Assembly (NCBI RefSeq): GCF_000236905.1
Contig: NC_016534.1
Coordinates: forward strand, 248,001 to 312,000
Direction: 5' to 3'
Source: Tetrapisispora phaffii CBS 4417
Lineage: Eukaryota > Ascomycota > Saccharomycetes > Saccharomycetales > Saccharomycetaceae
DNA: 64,000 bases
Below, one piece after another: positions 1 to 9,712 of this stretch (positions within the stretch are counted from its first letter, which is position 1; each line of letters begins with the position of its first letter). The position numbers and the translations under genes were made by a program. Below the pieces are notes generated by a model. It was not told where the DNA came from. It saw only the letters and a program-made list of their open reading frames with translations, and did not search any database.

Positions 1-11
1 TAAAACATAAT

Positions 12-1433
12 ATGAACGTGGTTGTATTTTCTGGTGGTACTGCTACTAATTCCTTAACTCCGTGTTTCAATAAGATATGTTTGAAAGGGTCAGATTCAGA
101 CCGTGAATTGAATGAAGGAACCGATAGTAACAGTGAGCAATATGGGAATTTGACATATGTTTTGCCAATTTCTGATAATGGTGGTTCAACTAGTGAAATT
201 TTAAGAGTCTTTGGCGGGCCTGCATTAGGCGATATTAGATCAAGAATTGTAAGACTGATTAATGACGAAGATCTGAAATATGTGTTCTCCTACAGACTGT
301 CAAAGGACGAACAAAAAGCTAAAAAGGAATGGAACTCTATCGTTGAAGGCGAACACGATCTCTGGAGCTCAATTTCTCCTGTTTTAAAAGAATTAGTAAG
401 GTCATTCTTGATTTCAATCCACACTGAGATATTGAAAAGAGCTAGATCATCAAGCAATTCTTTTAACTTTTCAAAGGCTTCCATCGGTAACTTATTCTTA
501 TTGGCTGCAAGAACATTTATTGGAGGTTCATTAGATTCATCAATTGAGCTAATGATGAGAATTGGTTATTGCAACACACACCTTAACGTCATTCCATGTA
601 TTAATACTATACATACATACCATATCTCTGCGTTGTTAGATGATGGACAAATTATTATAGGTCAATCTCAAATTTCGCATCCCTCCAAAACGCCTAAAAC
701 ATTGTTAACTCCACAAGCAAGTTTGTATATGAGCAATCCTAAATCAAATCACCTAGTTAAGAGCGATTCATCTTCTACTACAACGTATACCAGTGCAAAT
801 GAAGAAAATACACAAGAAGACTATGGTAATCCATTATATATTTTGCCAGAATTGAGAAACTCCCAACTTCATTTTGACAAATCACAAGAAGATGATAAAT
901 TAGATGCAAAGATTTCAAAAATATTTTACATTAATCCCTACGGGGAAGAGGTAAGACCAGTTGGTAATGAAAGAGTAAAACAAAAAATACATGATGCCGA
1001 TATGGTAGTTTATTCAATTGGTTCTCTGATGACCTCTTTGATGCCAATTATAATTCTAGGAAACATTGCCGAGACTTTGTATCAATCTAGTTCTAAAAAA
1101 ATCAAAAAGGTTTTACTGATAAATAATAAATATGATAGAGAAACATATGGTTTATCAGGCTATGAGTATATTAAGTTTATTGTGGATTCTATGAAAGAGG
1201 CAGTGATGTATCAAAATTCTAGAAAAAGTGAACAACTGGATTTGAGTATCCTGTCTGAAAATAAAAGCTGGAAATGTTTTATTACAGATATAGTTTATCT
1301 TTCTGAAGGTGATATTAAAATTAATCCACTTGAGTTCAAGGATCATGAGATTAAATTCCATGAAATTCAATCGGATATTTTAGACAATGACTCTTTGGCT
1401 AATATTTTGTTACGAGTTAATGCCGATAGATAA
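12..1433 (+). CDS. CofD/UPF0052-family protein, YNL011C homologue
   Basis: A 473-residue protein whose start (MNVVVFSGGTATNSLTP) and the block LPISDNGGSTSEILRVFGG followed by GDIRSRI match the uncharacterised yeast protein YNL011C. This belongs to the CofD/UPF0052 fold family, whose bacterial members are 2-phospho-lactate transferase-like. The Rossmann-like nucleotide-binding glycine segment is visible at about residues 5-12 and the conserved DNGGST near residue 55. The later block ISKIFYINPYGEEVRPV and the DADMVVYSIGSLMTSLMP block, also typical of the family, are intact, so the gene looks functional. It is slightly longer than the roughly 440-residue S. cerevisiae protein because of low-complexity inserts. 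The ATG lies only 11 bases into the window, so its promoter is not visible. No molecular function is established in yeast; a phospho-substrate transferase role is family inference only. Confidence 0.9.
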   Translation: MNVVVFSGGTATNSLTPCFNKICLKGSDSDRELNEGTDSNSEQYGNLTYVLPISDNGGSTSEILRVFGGPALGDIRSRIVRLINDEDLKYVFSYRLSKDEQKAKKEWNSIVEGEHDLWSSISPVLKELVRSFLISIHTEILKRARSSSNSFNFSKASIGNLFLLAARTFIGGSLDSSIELMMRIGYCNTHLNVIPCINTIHTYHISALLDDGQIIIGQSQISHPSKTPKTLLTPQASLYMSNPKSNHLVKSDSSSTTTYTSANEENTQEDYGNPLYILPELRNSQLHFDKSQEDDKLDAKISKIFYINPYGEEVRPVGNERVKQKIHDADMVVYSIGSLMTSLMPIIILGNIAETLYQSSSKKIKKVLLINNKYDRETYGLSGYEYIKFIVDSMKEAVMYQNSRKSEQLDLSILSENKSWKCFITDIVYLSEGDIKINPLEFKDHEIKFHEIQSDILDNDSLANILLRVNADR

Positions 1434-2041
1434 AATAATGTTGAATAATGATTACCATAATTGAAATTTAACCCAAATGGAAAGTACGGTGCAATGACAA
1501 AATTGAAACGCATGTAGTTACTGGTATCTAGCATAAATACTAGTAACGTTATATATACGTAAATATGTATAAAATACTGAAAAGATAAACACAAGATAAT
1601 TCTTTCTGCTCAATAGTTGAATTCATTGCTTTAATATATTAAAATGTGGTTAAATTATATACTATATAATTAGATTAATCTCTCTGAACTCTTGGACCTG
1701 GATCAATGAATTGTTAGCTATTGATTACCGGGGTTTATATATACATCATATTTCAATCTACCGTTCTGTCCAACGAGACGACGTCGTCGAGTTGAACACG
1801 TACGGCAGACTGATGGTTCTACAGTACTATTTATGCATTAGGAATTCTGCTATTACATTCTCGTGAGGACTTATTGTTTCAGTTTTACAACAATAGTCTC
1901 GTATAGAGGTAATATCTGGTATCGTATAGTCACTTATACGACCAGTGGCATTTCCAACAGTTAGGGCATTGGTTATAACCTGGATTCTATAGGCACGATG
2001 CTCTTTTACTAATAGTTTCCTCAAACCAAAGAAGTAACAGC
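1434..2041. other. Intergenic region upstream of tRNA-Ala, possible degenerate relic
   Basis: About 600 bases between the YNL011C homologue and the first tRNA-Ala. The first 250 bases are AT-rich and look like an ordinary 3' flank. From about 1690 to 2040 the base composition is more even, and the stretch contains the 12-base perfect palindrome GACGACGTCGTC at 1777-1788. Position and composition would suit a decayed LTR next to a tRNA gene, but I could not find matching LTR ends or a target duplication. No convincing coding frame is present. Confidence 0.4.
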
Positions 2042-2163
2042 GGGCATGTGGCGTAGTTGGTAGCGCGCTCCCTTAGCATGGGAGAGGTCTTCGGTTCGAC
2101 TCCGGACTTGTCCATTTATTTTTACTTTTTAGGCATTCCAAACTGTAATTTTTTGTGCCACAA
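2041..2163 (+). repeat. Left arm of inverted repeat (tRNA-Ala plus 3' flank)
   Basis: The identity with the other tRNA-Ala copy does not stop at the tRNA. The 48 or so bases of 3' flank, including the motif AGGCATTCCAAACTGTAA and then TTGTGCCACAA, recur at 9506-9555 on the opposite strand with about two substitutions and a one-base indel. The 5' flanks share only one base. This makes a roughly 123-base inverted repeat pair around the 7.5-kb segment that carries the PES4/MIP6, LSB3/YSC84 and prolyl-tRNA synthetase genes. Confidence 0.93.
2042..2114 (+). tRNA. tRNA-Ala (anticodon AGC)
   Basis: A 73-base intronless tRNA gene with a full cloverleaf: acceptor GGGCATG pairs with CTTGTCC and includes the G3:U70 wobble that marks alanine tRNAs. 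The anticodon stem CTCCC/GGGAG closes a loop with AGC at 2075-2077, and the T-loop/B-box reads GGTTCGACTCC. CCA is not encoded beyond the discriminator A at 2114. A T-rich pol III terminator follows at once. The sequence is very close to S. cerevisiae tRNA-Ala(AGC). An identical copy lies inverted at 9556-9628. Confidence 0.97.
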
Positions 2164-2334
2164 AAATCATAAGTTGTCATTCAAAAAAGATATTAACTTA
2201 AACAATTAATTTTGGATTGATTTAATTTTGTTATTACTATTTTCTATTATTTTAAGACAAGGATCAGGGAGTGAGAATCAATGTAATATATTCTAATATA
2301 TAAACGTAATAAGGAGTTTTTCAAAAGCAAACTC

Positions 2335-4413
2335 ATGGTTGAATTAACAGATAACGGACGTCAGGTATTGAATTTGATATCGTCAAACATTGAGAGAAAA
2401 CCTCAGTGCCAGCAATTGAGTAAACTTGTCACAAAAAATAATGTTTTTAGTAAATCAAGAACAAATCAAATGAATGAAAATGATGAGTTGGCTGTTGACA
2501 TGATATCGAGTTCTTCTGTTTCCAATGGAATTATTCAAAAATCTGATATGTTTACCAAACCAAAAAAGAAAAATATTACTAAAAAAAAGGTATCACTATT
2601 TGTTGGTAATCTTCCTGAGCATGTAACAGAAGAAATGTTAAAGGAGAAATTCAATGATTATAAATCGATAATCTCCATTAAAGTTTGTAGAGATTCTGTT
2701 TCAAAAAGATCTTTAGGTTATTGTTATTTTAATTTTGAGGATTCAGCTAGTGCAGAAGATTTTACAGAAAGATATAATTATAAAGTTTTATTTGATAATA
2801 AAGAAATAAAAATAATGCCGTCTCTAAGAAATTCATTTTTCAGAAAGAATGTTGGAACAAATGTATTTTTTTGTAATTTACCACTTAATGATGGTTTGAA
2901 AAATGAAGAAGATGCTGAAAGAGAGGTGAAGTTAACAACAAGAATATTTTATGAAACATTCAGAAAATATGGTAAAATTTTATCATGTAAATTAGATTAT
3001 AGAAAAAATATTGGATTTGTTTATTACGAGGATGATGTTTCAGCTAAGAAGGCAATTAAAAGTTTCAATAATAAAATATATTTTGGAAAGAAAATTCTAT
3101 GTGGTTTACATTTTGACAAAAATGTAAGATCAAACCCTGATTTTGAAAAGAAAAAGCAACAGTTAGATTCAGATATTTTCATAAGAGAAGAATTATTAAC
3201 TGATGAAGATGCAAAAGATAAAAGTATTGTTGATCAAATTAGCTCTAAGTCAAACGATGACGTTGAAGATAATGACAATATTGGATACAGTATTACCCAA
3301 AAGAATAAAATAGAAGATGATGTATCTATAGCAGCTACAGTAAATGGCGATAGTGAGAGAAGGAATGATGCTAATAATGAAAATAAATTAAAGAAAGTGT
3401 TCCCAAATTCGGTATTTATTAAAAATTTACCAATAGACACAACAGATGAGGAAATATTGAATCATTTTAGTAGTATCGGACCATTGAAATCAGTTTTCTC
3501 TTCTAAAGTTAATAAATTCGATTCAGTTTGGTCAATTGTTACCTATAAAAAAATAGCAGATGCATGTTTTTCTATTACACATTTCAATAAAACTTTATTT
3601 AAAGATAGAATAATTCAATTAGCTAAAGCACACTCAAAAGATATAAAAGCTGGACCAGCGGTGAAAGATTATGGGATTCATACAGGGCCAGAAAATTATA
3701 ATACTGTGGTTTTTGTAAATAATATCAGTAGTCAATGTGACGAACTATTTCTTACAAAGTTATTAAATGAATCTAATAAGACATTCGAGGAGGTAAGGTT
3801 TTTGAAAGCAAAAAATGACAAAGATTCATTTAGAATGTCATGTACTATTAATTGTCATACACAAGCCGAAGCCACCAGAATTCAAGAATTTTTGAACAAG
3901 AAAGTAATATTCGGTAATGTCGTACATGCCAATATTAGATCTAAGTTTGTTAATAATTCTTATACACCACAATTTTACCAATATTCAAGGAGAAGTCATT
4001 ATCCTAGTAATGATATCCCTAAGAAATATTTTCATTATGCTAATCCATATTATTACCAACAATATTACCACAAAAATTACTACAATAACATGCTACCTTA
4101 TTACTACAATCATTTTTACTTCAAAAATATTGCTATTCAGAATATGAATAATAATTGGGTTGATATAGAACAAAACGAAATATTAAATGATCTGAAAGAT
4201 GCAGTCAAATTTTATTGTCGTAAAATTAATGAGAATTCAAATTTGAAGGATTCTGATATTTCCTGTATCAGTGAATATATATTTAATGTTTTTGGACGTA
4301 GCGACGTTAACAAATTGAAGGAAACAATAATGATCAATCCAAATGGTGATGATAATGAAATGTTATTGGAAAAAATATTAGAGGCAAGTAAGTGTTTAGG
4401 TTACGATATTTGA
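2335..4413 (+). CDS. Four-RRM RNA-binding protein, PES4/MIP6 family
   Basis: A 692-residue protein with four RNA recognition motifs. RRM1 (about 85-165) has LFVGNLPEHV and GYCYFNFED as its RNP2/RNP1 segments. RRM2 (about 178-262) has VFFCNLPL and GFVYYEDD, RRM3 (about 357-435) VFIKNLPIDTTDEEI, and RRM4 (about 465-545) VVFVNNI. A Tyr/Asn-rich linker near residues 550-605 precedes a C-terminal helical segment. This is the architecture of the S. cerevisiae paralogues Pes4 and Mip6, poly(A)-binding-protein-like factors linked to mRNA export and translational control of meiotic transcripts. The following LSB3/YSC84-type gene on the opposite strand is the same pairing seen at both S. cerevisiae loci (PES4-LSB3 and MIP6-YSC84). 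The nearby YHR020W orthologue points to the MIP6 track, but one copy cannot be assigned to either paralogue by eye. Confidence 0.88.
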   Translation: MVELTDNGRQVLNLISSNIERKPQCQQLSKLVTKNNVFSKSRTNQMNENDELAVDMISSSSVSNGIIQKSDMFTKPKKKNITKKKVSLFVGNLPEHVTEEMLKEKFNDYKSIISIKVCRDSVSKRSLGYCYFNFEDSASAEDFTERYNYKVLFDNKEIKIMPSLRNSFFRKNVGTNVFFCNLPLNDGLKNEEDAEREVKLTTRIFYETFRKYGKILSCKLDYRKNIGFVYYEDDVSAKKAIKSFNNKIYFGKKILCGLHFDKNVRSNPDFEKKKQQLDSDIFIREELLTDEDAKDKSIVDQISSKSNDDVEDNDNIGYSITQKNKIEDDVSIAATVNGDSERRNDANNENKLKKVFPNSVFIKNLPIDTTDEEILNHFSSIGPLKSVFSSKVNKFDSVWSIVTYKKIADACFSITHFNKTLFKDRIIQLAKAHSKDIKAGPAVKDYGIHTGPENYNTVVFVNNISSQCDELFLTKLLNESNKTFEEVRFLKAKNDKDSFRMSCTINCHTQAEATRIQEFLNKKVIFGNVVHANIRSKFVNNSYTPQFYQYSRRSHYPSNDIPKKYFHYANPYYYQQYYHKNYYNNMLPYYYNHFYFKNIAIQNMNNNWVDIEQNEILNDLKDAVKFYCRKINENSNLKDSDISCISEYIFNVFGRSDVNKLKETIMINPNGDDNEMLLEKILEASKCLGYDI

Positions 4414-4745
4414 TTTCAAAATTTATAAATATATTTAATGGCTAAAAATGTATAGTAACAAATATTTAATCTTTATTATATTTTTCCCTGTTTTTGAATT
4501 ATTACATATATTTGAAAGAATTAATAAACAATAATAATATTAAATAGCGTCATTATAGAAATGTCATATATTTTTTATAAAATAGTATTATTGTTTTGGA
4601 GATTAATTATTATCATATTTAGTGAAGTTCATCTGCGATTAATGTTAATATAAAAGGTAAATTACAAATATAAGGACTAAAGGTAGAAGGAACATGGTAA
4701 AGAAAAGATGCGAATCAGCAATATTCTAAGAAAAAAATGATTACG
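4414..4745. other. Convergent AT-rich 3' intergenic region
   Basis: About 330 bases of strongly AT-rich sequence between two convergent genes. It should hold both polyadenylation regions; TATATA-type efficiency elements and A-rich positioning elements are abundant. I see no gene in it. Confidence 0.6.
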
Positions 4746-6110
4746 TTATACTAATTCGACATAATTTGCAGGGAATATACCTTCTTTACCGTTCACTCTA
4801 CCAGTCCACCAATCGTCTTGTGAATCCGATTTCTTTAAGATAGCAATCACATCACCTTTCTTAAAAGATAAATCCCCGGATTCTTCACCGCTGAATGTGT
4901 ATAGAGCCACAGCCTTTGGACCAGCATGACTAACTCCGTCGTTGTATGAACTTCTTGAAGCTCTTCTTTCTCTATTTGCACTGTTGTTATTGCTCGAGAT
5001 TCTTGCCCTGGAGAATCTATTTGATACATCATCGACATTATTTTCATTATCATATATTTCATCTTCCCAACGGGTGTTGGTTCTGCTGCTACTTGGTCTC
5101 CCATATGAGGAGGTTCTATTGGCAGGGGTTCTTCTATTTTCTGCATAATAATCTCTCGTGCTATTTCTGTCATAATCATCACTATCTGAGCCATAACCAT
5201 CGTTTCTACCGTATCTGGATCCTGCTACGTTGGAACGGCTATTTCTGCTTCCGTAATAGTCGTCGCTATCGCTATTATCGAAGTCATCGTAGCCACCACG
5301 AGCTCGTGAGCCTGCTCTAGATCTGGAACCACCTCTTGGATCGTAGTCGTAGTCGTCATTTGAAGAGAAGGAATCTGGGATGTCATTATAGAAACTGTCT
5401 GTGTCGTAGTCACGATCCCTACGCTCGTCGTAATCATCGTCATAACCGCGCTGTCTGTAATTGAATGCTCTGGATTCTAAGACCCTGAATAATGGGTCGG
5501 CGTGTGGTGGAGGTCTAATTCTACCTGATAAAATCATTTTTGTAGTACATTTGTCGCCATAGAACTTTCTGTTTGCTTCTCTTCTCTCGATGAATGCTGA
5601 ACCTTCGACGGAGACACCTGCGAACAGACCTTTACTCTTTGAGTAGGCGAACACAGAGGCGACTGCTTTTGTCGAGGCACTTGCAGCGTACTCCGCACTT
5701 CTACCCAATGGACCTGCTGAGACAGAGACGTTACCACCCAAAGTGATTGTACCGAACTCTGAGAACGATTTAACTGCTTGTTTTGTGTTCAGAATGAAAA
5801 CGAAGTCGGTCAACTCGATACCGACCATACCACCAGCACCCCCGCCTGCCATTGCTATTGCAGAAGGGGCACTCCATGAGCCATCTGGCAACCTTGCGAC
5901 AATGACACCGGACCCTGCTCTGCCGGAGAACAAGAACCCGGCTTTCAAGACGGTGACGATTGCTAGACCTTTAGCTCTTCTTAGGACGTCTGGGGGGATG
6001 ACCTGGTCTGCACCAAAAACCTGATTTGGCTTGACGAAACTTGACAGGACTTTGGCAGCCTTTTTCGTCTCTGATTTCAAACTTCTTGGAATAGGATTGT
6101 TGATACCCAT
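4746..6110 (-). CDS. LSB3/YSC84: SYLF-SH3 actin-patch protein, LSB3/YSC84 family
   Basis: A 454-residue protein beginning MGINNPIPRSLKSETKKAAK, the nearly invariant start of yeast Lsb3 and Ysc84. The N-terminal ~215 residues form the SYLF (lipid- and actin-binding) domain with RAKGLAIVTVLKAGFLFSGR and GVSVEGSAFIERREANRKFYG. A disordered Asp/Tyr/Arg/Ser-rich middle follows (about 215-385). The C-terminal ~58 residues are an SH3 domain with ALYTF, DDWWTGRVNG and GIFPANYVEL. Family members act at cortical actin patches in endocytosis, binding Las17 and bundling actin. The frame is uninterrupted, whereas both S. cerevisiae genes carry an intron, so it appears to have been lost here (from knowledge of the S. 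cerevisiae genes). Which ohnologue this represents is unclear; the neighbouring YHR020W orthologue favours the YSC84 side. Confidence 0.94.
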   Translation of the reverse strand: MGINNPIPRSLKSETKKAAKVLSSFVKPNQVFGADQVIPPDVLRRAKGLAIVTVLKAGFLFSGRAGSGVIVARLPDGSWSAPSAIAMAGGGAGGMVGIELTDFVFILNTKQAVKSFSEFGTITLGGNVSVSAGPLGRSAEYAASASTKAVASVFAYSKSKGLFAGVSVEGSAFIERREANRKFYGDKCTTKMILSGRIRPPPHADPLFRVLESRAFNYRQRGYDDDYDERRDRDYDTDSFYNDIPDSFSSNDDYDYDPRGGSRSRAGSRARGGYDDFDNSDSDDYYGSRNSRSNVAGSRYGRNDGYGSDSDDYDRNSTRDYYAENRRTPANRTSSYGRPSSSRTNTRWEDEIYDNENNVDDVSNRFSRARISSNNNSANRERRASRSSYNDGVSHAGPKAVALYTFSGEESGDLSFKKGDVIAILKKSDSQDDWWTGRVNGKEGIFPANYVELV

Positions 6111-7175
6111 TAGTAATTGAGAGTTGTGTGAGTTGTGTGCTATCTGCCTATGCTGAGCGACTAGGTGGACAAACGTGAAAGCGAAAGAAACAGAGGGACT
6201 ATTTAAATGCTAACGCAATTACAAGTAGGTAATTGATTAAATTACTTCGTAATTTAATCAATGTACCGACCTACCGTACTCATGCAATATTGCCTTTGGC
6301 TTGGTACTTAATACGTTGAAAGAGTGATTTTTCATCATCAGTCACTGTAGGTAGCGGTGTCTTGCTTCTCCGATCGAACTGAGGACACTTTCGATGCTGG
6401 GCAAAGCGAGGCACAGCGAGAGCGGGTAACAACGATGTAGTGAATGCGGTCCCTTTATTGCCAGCGGGCATACCAATAGCCCGGCCACGAGCACTTGTCG
6501 CATATGGACACAATTGCAGCGACGGGGCATCGCCAAGCAGTTCCTTATGCTACACCGTCGACATCCCACATCCACCGGGCACGCACACACATACATACCA
6601 GAGACGACCCATCTGCTGCACCTCTGTCGCACCGGGCTGCTTACCCGGACCTCCTGGCCCTTCACTGCTAGCGCTACCCGGACAGCAGCACGTGACTCCT
6701 GTCGTTGGCGGTGACCGCGTCCGTGACAGCGCGCTACCCGCCATCGCACACACGCAATCCACCTCGACCGCACCGCATCGCCGGCGACACCGTCTTCTGT
6801 TTCTTCTTTTTCGAAAAACTCATCGAGTCCTTCGAAAAATGAAAAATTATTTTTCATTCTAACTCTTACCTGTTGACATCTCATCGCTACTGTTCACTTC
6901 CAATTCTTCCCTGATAATGCTTCCTCATCGATTAAATAATGAAGCTACTTATGTATGACCAATTCTATCAATTTATCTAACTGCGTATGCTTGTATACAT
7001 GTGCTTGTATATATATATATGTATGCACATACTTGCATATCTGCATCTCATCTTGTAACTGTATATAGCACAATACGTATATTTGTGTATATATTTTCTC
7101 TTTCTCTCTTGGACTGACAGCTCTAATACCATAACTACATCTGTTCTCGTTCTTTTCTCCTAACTCCCGCAGGAT
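6111..7175. promoter_or_regulatory. GC-rich divergent promoter between LSB3/YSC84 and prolyl-tRNA synthetase
   Basis: About 1.06 kb. Bases 6350-6800 are markedly GC-rich against the AT-rich background. Within it are two Reb1-type sites, CGGGTAA at 6423-6429 and TTACCCG at 6641-6647, and a CACGTGAC (Cbf1-type) near 6690. Nearer the synthetase there is an inverted pair of RRPE-like TGAAAAATT cores at 6838-6858 and a PAC element CTCATCGC at 6880-6887, a combination typical of ribosome-biogenesis and translation genes. Several overlapping GC-rich reading frames exist on both strands but none looks like a protein. The site calls are by eye. Confidence 0.6.
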
Positions 7176-9257
7176 ATGGCTTCAATCGTCGACTCTTTTA
7201 AGCAGCTATGTATCTCCCAAGATACTGATTCTCCAACCGCAGAGGTGAAGTCTTTGGTTTTCAAGCCAAAGACTCCAAAGTCTGCCACTCCAGTACCTAT
7301 TTTGGTTGTCGCTTTGGCTGAAACTAAGACTCCTGCAAATTTGATTGCGAGCGAAACTAATTCAAAGGATCCAAGATTGGCAAGAGACGATGTCTTCAAA
7401 TCTTTCTTCAATGTCGACAATGGGAAGTTGTTCAATTTAAGCCATTTGCTGAATTTATCTGCATCTAGTGAAATTCAAATTTTGATCGATCAGGAACTTG
7501 TTAACAGAAAGGATTCAGATCTCGTCTTCAAATTGAATGATGAAATCAAAATCACGGGTGCCAACCTAGTTGACGGATTCCTGTTAAATGACTCAAACGG
7601 TTTCCACAAGTTCGCCAAAATTGTTGATTTCTCAAAAGAGGTCGAATCTCCTTCTCCTCAAGAAACCGCTGAAGCTAAAAAACAACAACAAAAGAAGAAG
7701 AAAGAAGCAGCTGCTACTGCAAAGATCGAGGACGCCAAGTTGATTGGTATCACAGTCGACAAAGCTTTGGACTTCCCAGGTTGGTACCAACAAATTTTAA
7801 CCAAAGGTGAAATGTTGGATTATTACGATGTCTCAGGTTGCTATATTTTAAGACCTGCTTCTTATGCTATTTGGGAGAAAATTCAAGAATATTTCGATGC
7901 CAAGATTAAGAAGATTGGCGTTAAGAATGCATATTTCCCAATGTTCGTCTCGTCAAGAGTCCTAGAAAAGGAGAAAGATCACATTGAAGGTTTCGCTCCG
8001 GAAGTTGCCTGGGTTACAAAGGCTGGTTCTTCTGATTTGGAGGAACCGATCGCAATCAGACCTACTTCAGAAACTGTCATGTATCCATATTACTCTAAAT
8101 GGATTAAATCTCATAGAGATTTACCATTGAAGCTGAATCAATGGAACTCGGTCGTTAGATGGGAGTTTAAACACCCACAACCTTTCCTAAGAACAAGAGA
8201 ATTCTTATGGCAAGAAGGTCACACTGTCTTCTTAACTAAAGAAGAAGCCGAAAGTGAAGTCTTACAAATTCTAGACTTTTACGCTGGTGTCTACGAAGAA
8301 TTATTAGCTGTCCCAGTCGTCAAGGGTAAGAAAACTGAAAAGGAAAAATTTGCGGGTGGTGAATTCACTACTACTGTTGAAGGCTATATCCCACAAACAG
8401 GAAGAGGTATCCAAGGTGCCACCTCCCATCACTTGGGCCAAAACTTCTCTAAGATGTTTAACATCACTGTCGAGAACCCATTAGGTACCGAACATCCAAA
8501 GGTTTTCGCACACCAAAACTCATGGGGTTTATCCACAAGAGTCATCGGTGTCATGACTATGATTCATTCTGATAACAAGGGTTTGGTCATCCCACCAAGA
8601 GTCTCCCAATACCAAGCTGTTGTTATCCCATTAGGTATCACCAGCAAAACTTCTGAAGAACAACGTAAGGCTATTCATGAGTCCGCTAAGAAGGTTGAAG
8701 CACGTTTACTTGAATCTGGTATTAGAATCTTCGGTGACTATAATGATAACTACACTCCAGGTTGGAAATTCTCTCAATACGAATTAAAGGGTGTTCCAAT
8801 TCGTATTGAAATGGGTCCAAAGGATATCGAACAAAACCATGTCACTGTTGTTAGAAGAAACGATTCTAAAAAATACACTGTTCCATTAGATGAACTGGAA
8901 AAGCGTATTCCAGAAATTTTAGACGAATTACATGATTCTTTATACTCAAAGGCTAAAGAATCTTTCGATGAACACAGAGTTCAAGTTAGCGAATGGAAAG
9001 AGTTCGTTCCAGCCTTAAACAAGAAAAACGTTATTGTAGCTCCATGGTGTGGTGTTATGGAATGTGAAGAAGATATTAAGGAATCTTCTGGTAAACAAGA
9101 TGACGGTGAAGAAATAGAAGTTGATGATAAATCTCCAAGCATGGGTGCTAAATCACTATGTATTCCATTCGAACAACCAGAATTGAAGCCAGGTCAAAAG
9201 TGTATTAAATGTGACCGTGAAGCTGTTAATTTTACAATGTTTGGTCGTTCTTACTAA
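7176..9257 (+). CDS. Cytosolic prolyl-tRNA synthetase (YHR020W homologue)
   Basis: A 693-residue eukaryote/archaea-type class II prolyl-tRNA synthetase that charges tRNA-Pro in the cytosol. Residues 1 to about 165 form an N-terminal appended domain related to YbaK-type editing domains, followed by a Lys/Gln-rich linker (KKQQQKKKKE). The catalytic core carries the class II signatures: the segment YFPMFVSS, the motif 2 loop with RWEFKHPQPFLRTREF, and TSHHLGQNFS. The anticodon-binding and zinc-like C-terminal domain ends with CIKCDREAVNFTMFGRSY; the C-terminal Tyr is characteristic. Codon use is strongly biased toward yeast preferred codons, as expected for high expression. The ATG at 7176 follows a pyrimidine-rich leader. 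The matching S. cerevisiae gene lies in the same neighbourhood as MIP6 and YSC84. Confidence 0.97.
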   Translation: MASIVDSFKQLCISQDTDSPTAEVKSLVFKPKTPKSATPVPILVVALAETKTPANLIASETNSKDPRLARDDVFKSFFNVDNGKLFNLSHLLNLSASSEIQILIDQELVNRKDSDLVFKLNDEIKITGANLVDGFLLNDSNGFHKFAKIVDFSKEVESPSPQETAEAKKQQQKKKKEAAATAKIEDAKLIGITVDKALDFPGWYQQILTKGEMLDYYDVSGCYILRPASYAIWEKIQEYFDAKIKKIGVKNAYFPMFVSSRVLEKEKDHIEGFAPEVAWVTKAGSSDLEEPIAIRPTSETVMYPYYSKWIKSHRDLPLKLNQWNSVVRWEFKHPQPFLRTREFLWQEGHTVFLTKEEAESEVLQILDFYAGVYEELLAVPVVKGKKTEKEKFAGGEFTTTVEGYIPQTGRGIQGATSHHLGQNFSKMFNITVENPLGTEHPKVFAHQNSWGLSTRVIGVMTMIHSDNKGLVIPPRVSQYQAVVIPLGITSKTSEEQRKAIHESAKKVEARLLESGIRIFGDYNDNYTPGWKFSQYELKGVPIRIEMGPKDIEQNHVTVVRRNDSKKYTVPLDELEKRIPEILDELHDSLYSKAKESFDEHRVQVSEWKEFVPALNKKNVIVAPWCGVMECEEDIKESSGKQDDGEEIEVDDKSPSMGAKSLCIPFEQPELKPGQKCIKCDREAVNFTMFGRSY

Positions 9258-9505
9258 TTTATGTTAAGGAAAATGTTTAACTAAGAACCTGATTTATAGA
9301 TACATGTTACAAATTTTACTCAAATATAAGTTATTGTGAATATATTTTATTTCTAACATCATTTTATAATGTATGTGAATGTACATTCGAAATTTTAATA
9401 AATTAATATATTAAAAATCAAAATATATGGTATGCATAACATCAGTGGTGTTATTAACGTATATAATGTCTGTTCTTGAGTACTTATTATTGAGATACAA
9501 TACTA

Positions 9506-9629
9506 TTGTGGCACAAAAAAATTACAGTTTGGAATGCCTAAAAAATAAAAAGAAATGGACAAGTCCGGAGTCGAACCGAAGACCTCTCCCATGCTAAGGG
9601 AGCGCGCTACCAACTACGCCACATGCCCG
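9506..9629 (-). repeat. Right arm of inverted repeat (tRNA-Ala plus 3' flank)
   Basis: This is the opposite-strand partner of 2041-2163: the 73-base tRNA is identical, and the shared 3' flank includes AGGCATTCCAAACTGTAA and TTGTGCCACAA read on the minus strand. The A/T-rich spacer differs by one base in homopolymer length. Beyond 9506 and 9629 the sequences diverge. Confidence 0.93.
9556..9628 (-). tRNA. tRNA-Ala (anticodon AGC), second copy
   Basis: Base-for-base identical over 73 positions to the tRNA-Ala(AGC) at 2042-2114, here on the minus strand. All cloverleaf features, the G3:U70 pair and the internal A and B boxes are intact, and the 3' side (lower coordinates) runs into T-rich terminator sequence. 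Both copies therefore look functional. Exact identity together with shared flank implies a recent duplication or gene conversion. Confidence 0.97.
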
Positions 9630-9712
9630 TTATTTTTCTATTTTTATTTTATAATGGAACTCTAATAAACCGATTTATGACAGAAATGTAATGAAAAATG
9701 ACAGACACACTA

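Noticed and set aside
1827..2024. Minus-strand 65-codon open stretch next to the first tRNA-Ala
   Set aside because: It begins with a TTG codon, has no ATG near its start and no recognisable sequence; it overlaps possible relic DNA.
1690..2040. Solo LTR beside the first tRNA-Ala
   Set aside because: Position and composition are suggestive, but I could not find terminal TG...CA inverted ends with a 5-base duplication or similarity to a known LTR.
4847..5443. Frames antisense to or shifted within the disordered part of LSB3/YSC84
   Set aside because: They are shadows of a low-complexity GAT/TCA-rich coding region.
6280..6884. Several overlapping frames on both strands in the GC-rich island before prolyl-tRNA synthetase
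   Set aside because: They overlap each other extensively, are rich in Pro, Arg, Cys and His as expected for GC-rich noncoding DNA, and match nothing.
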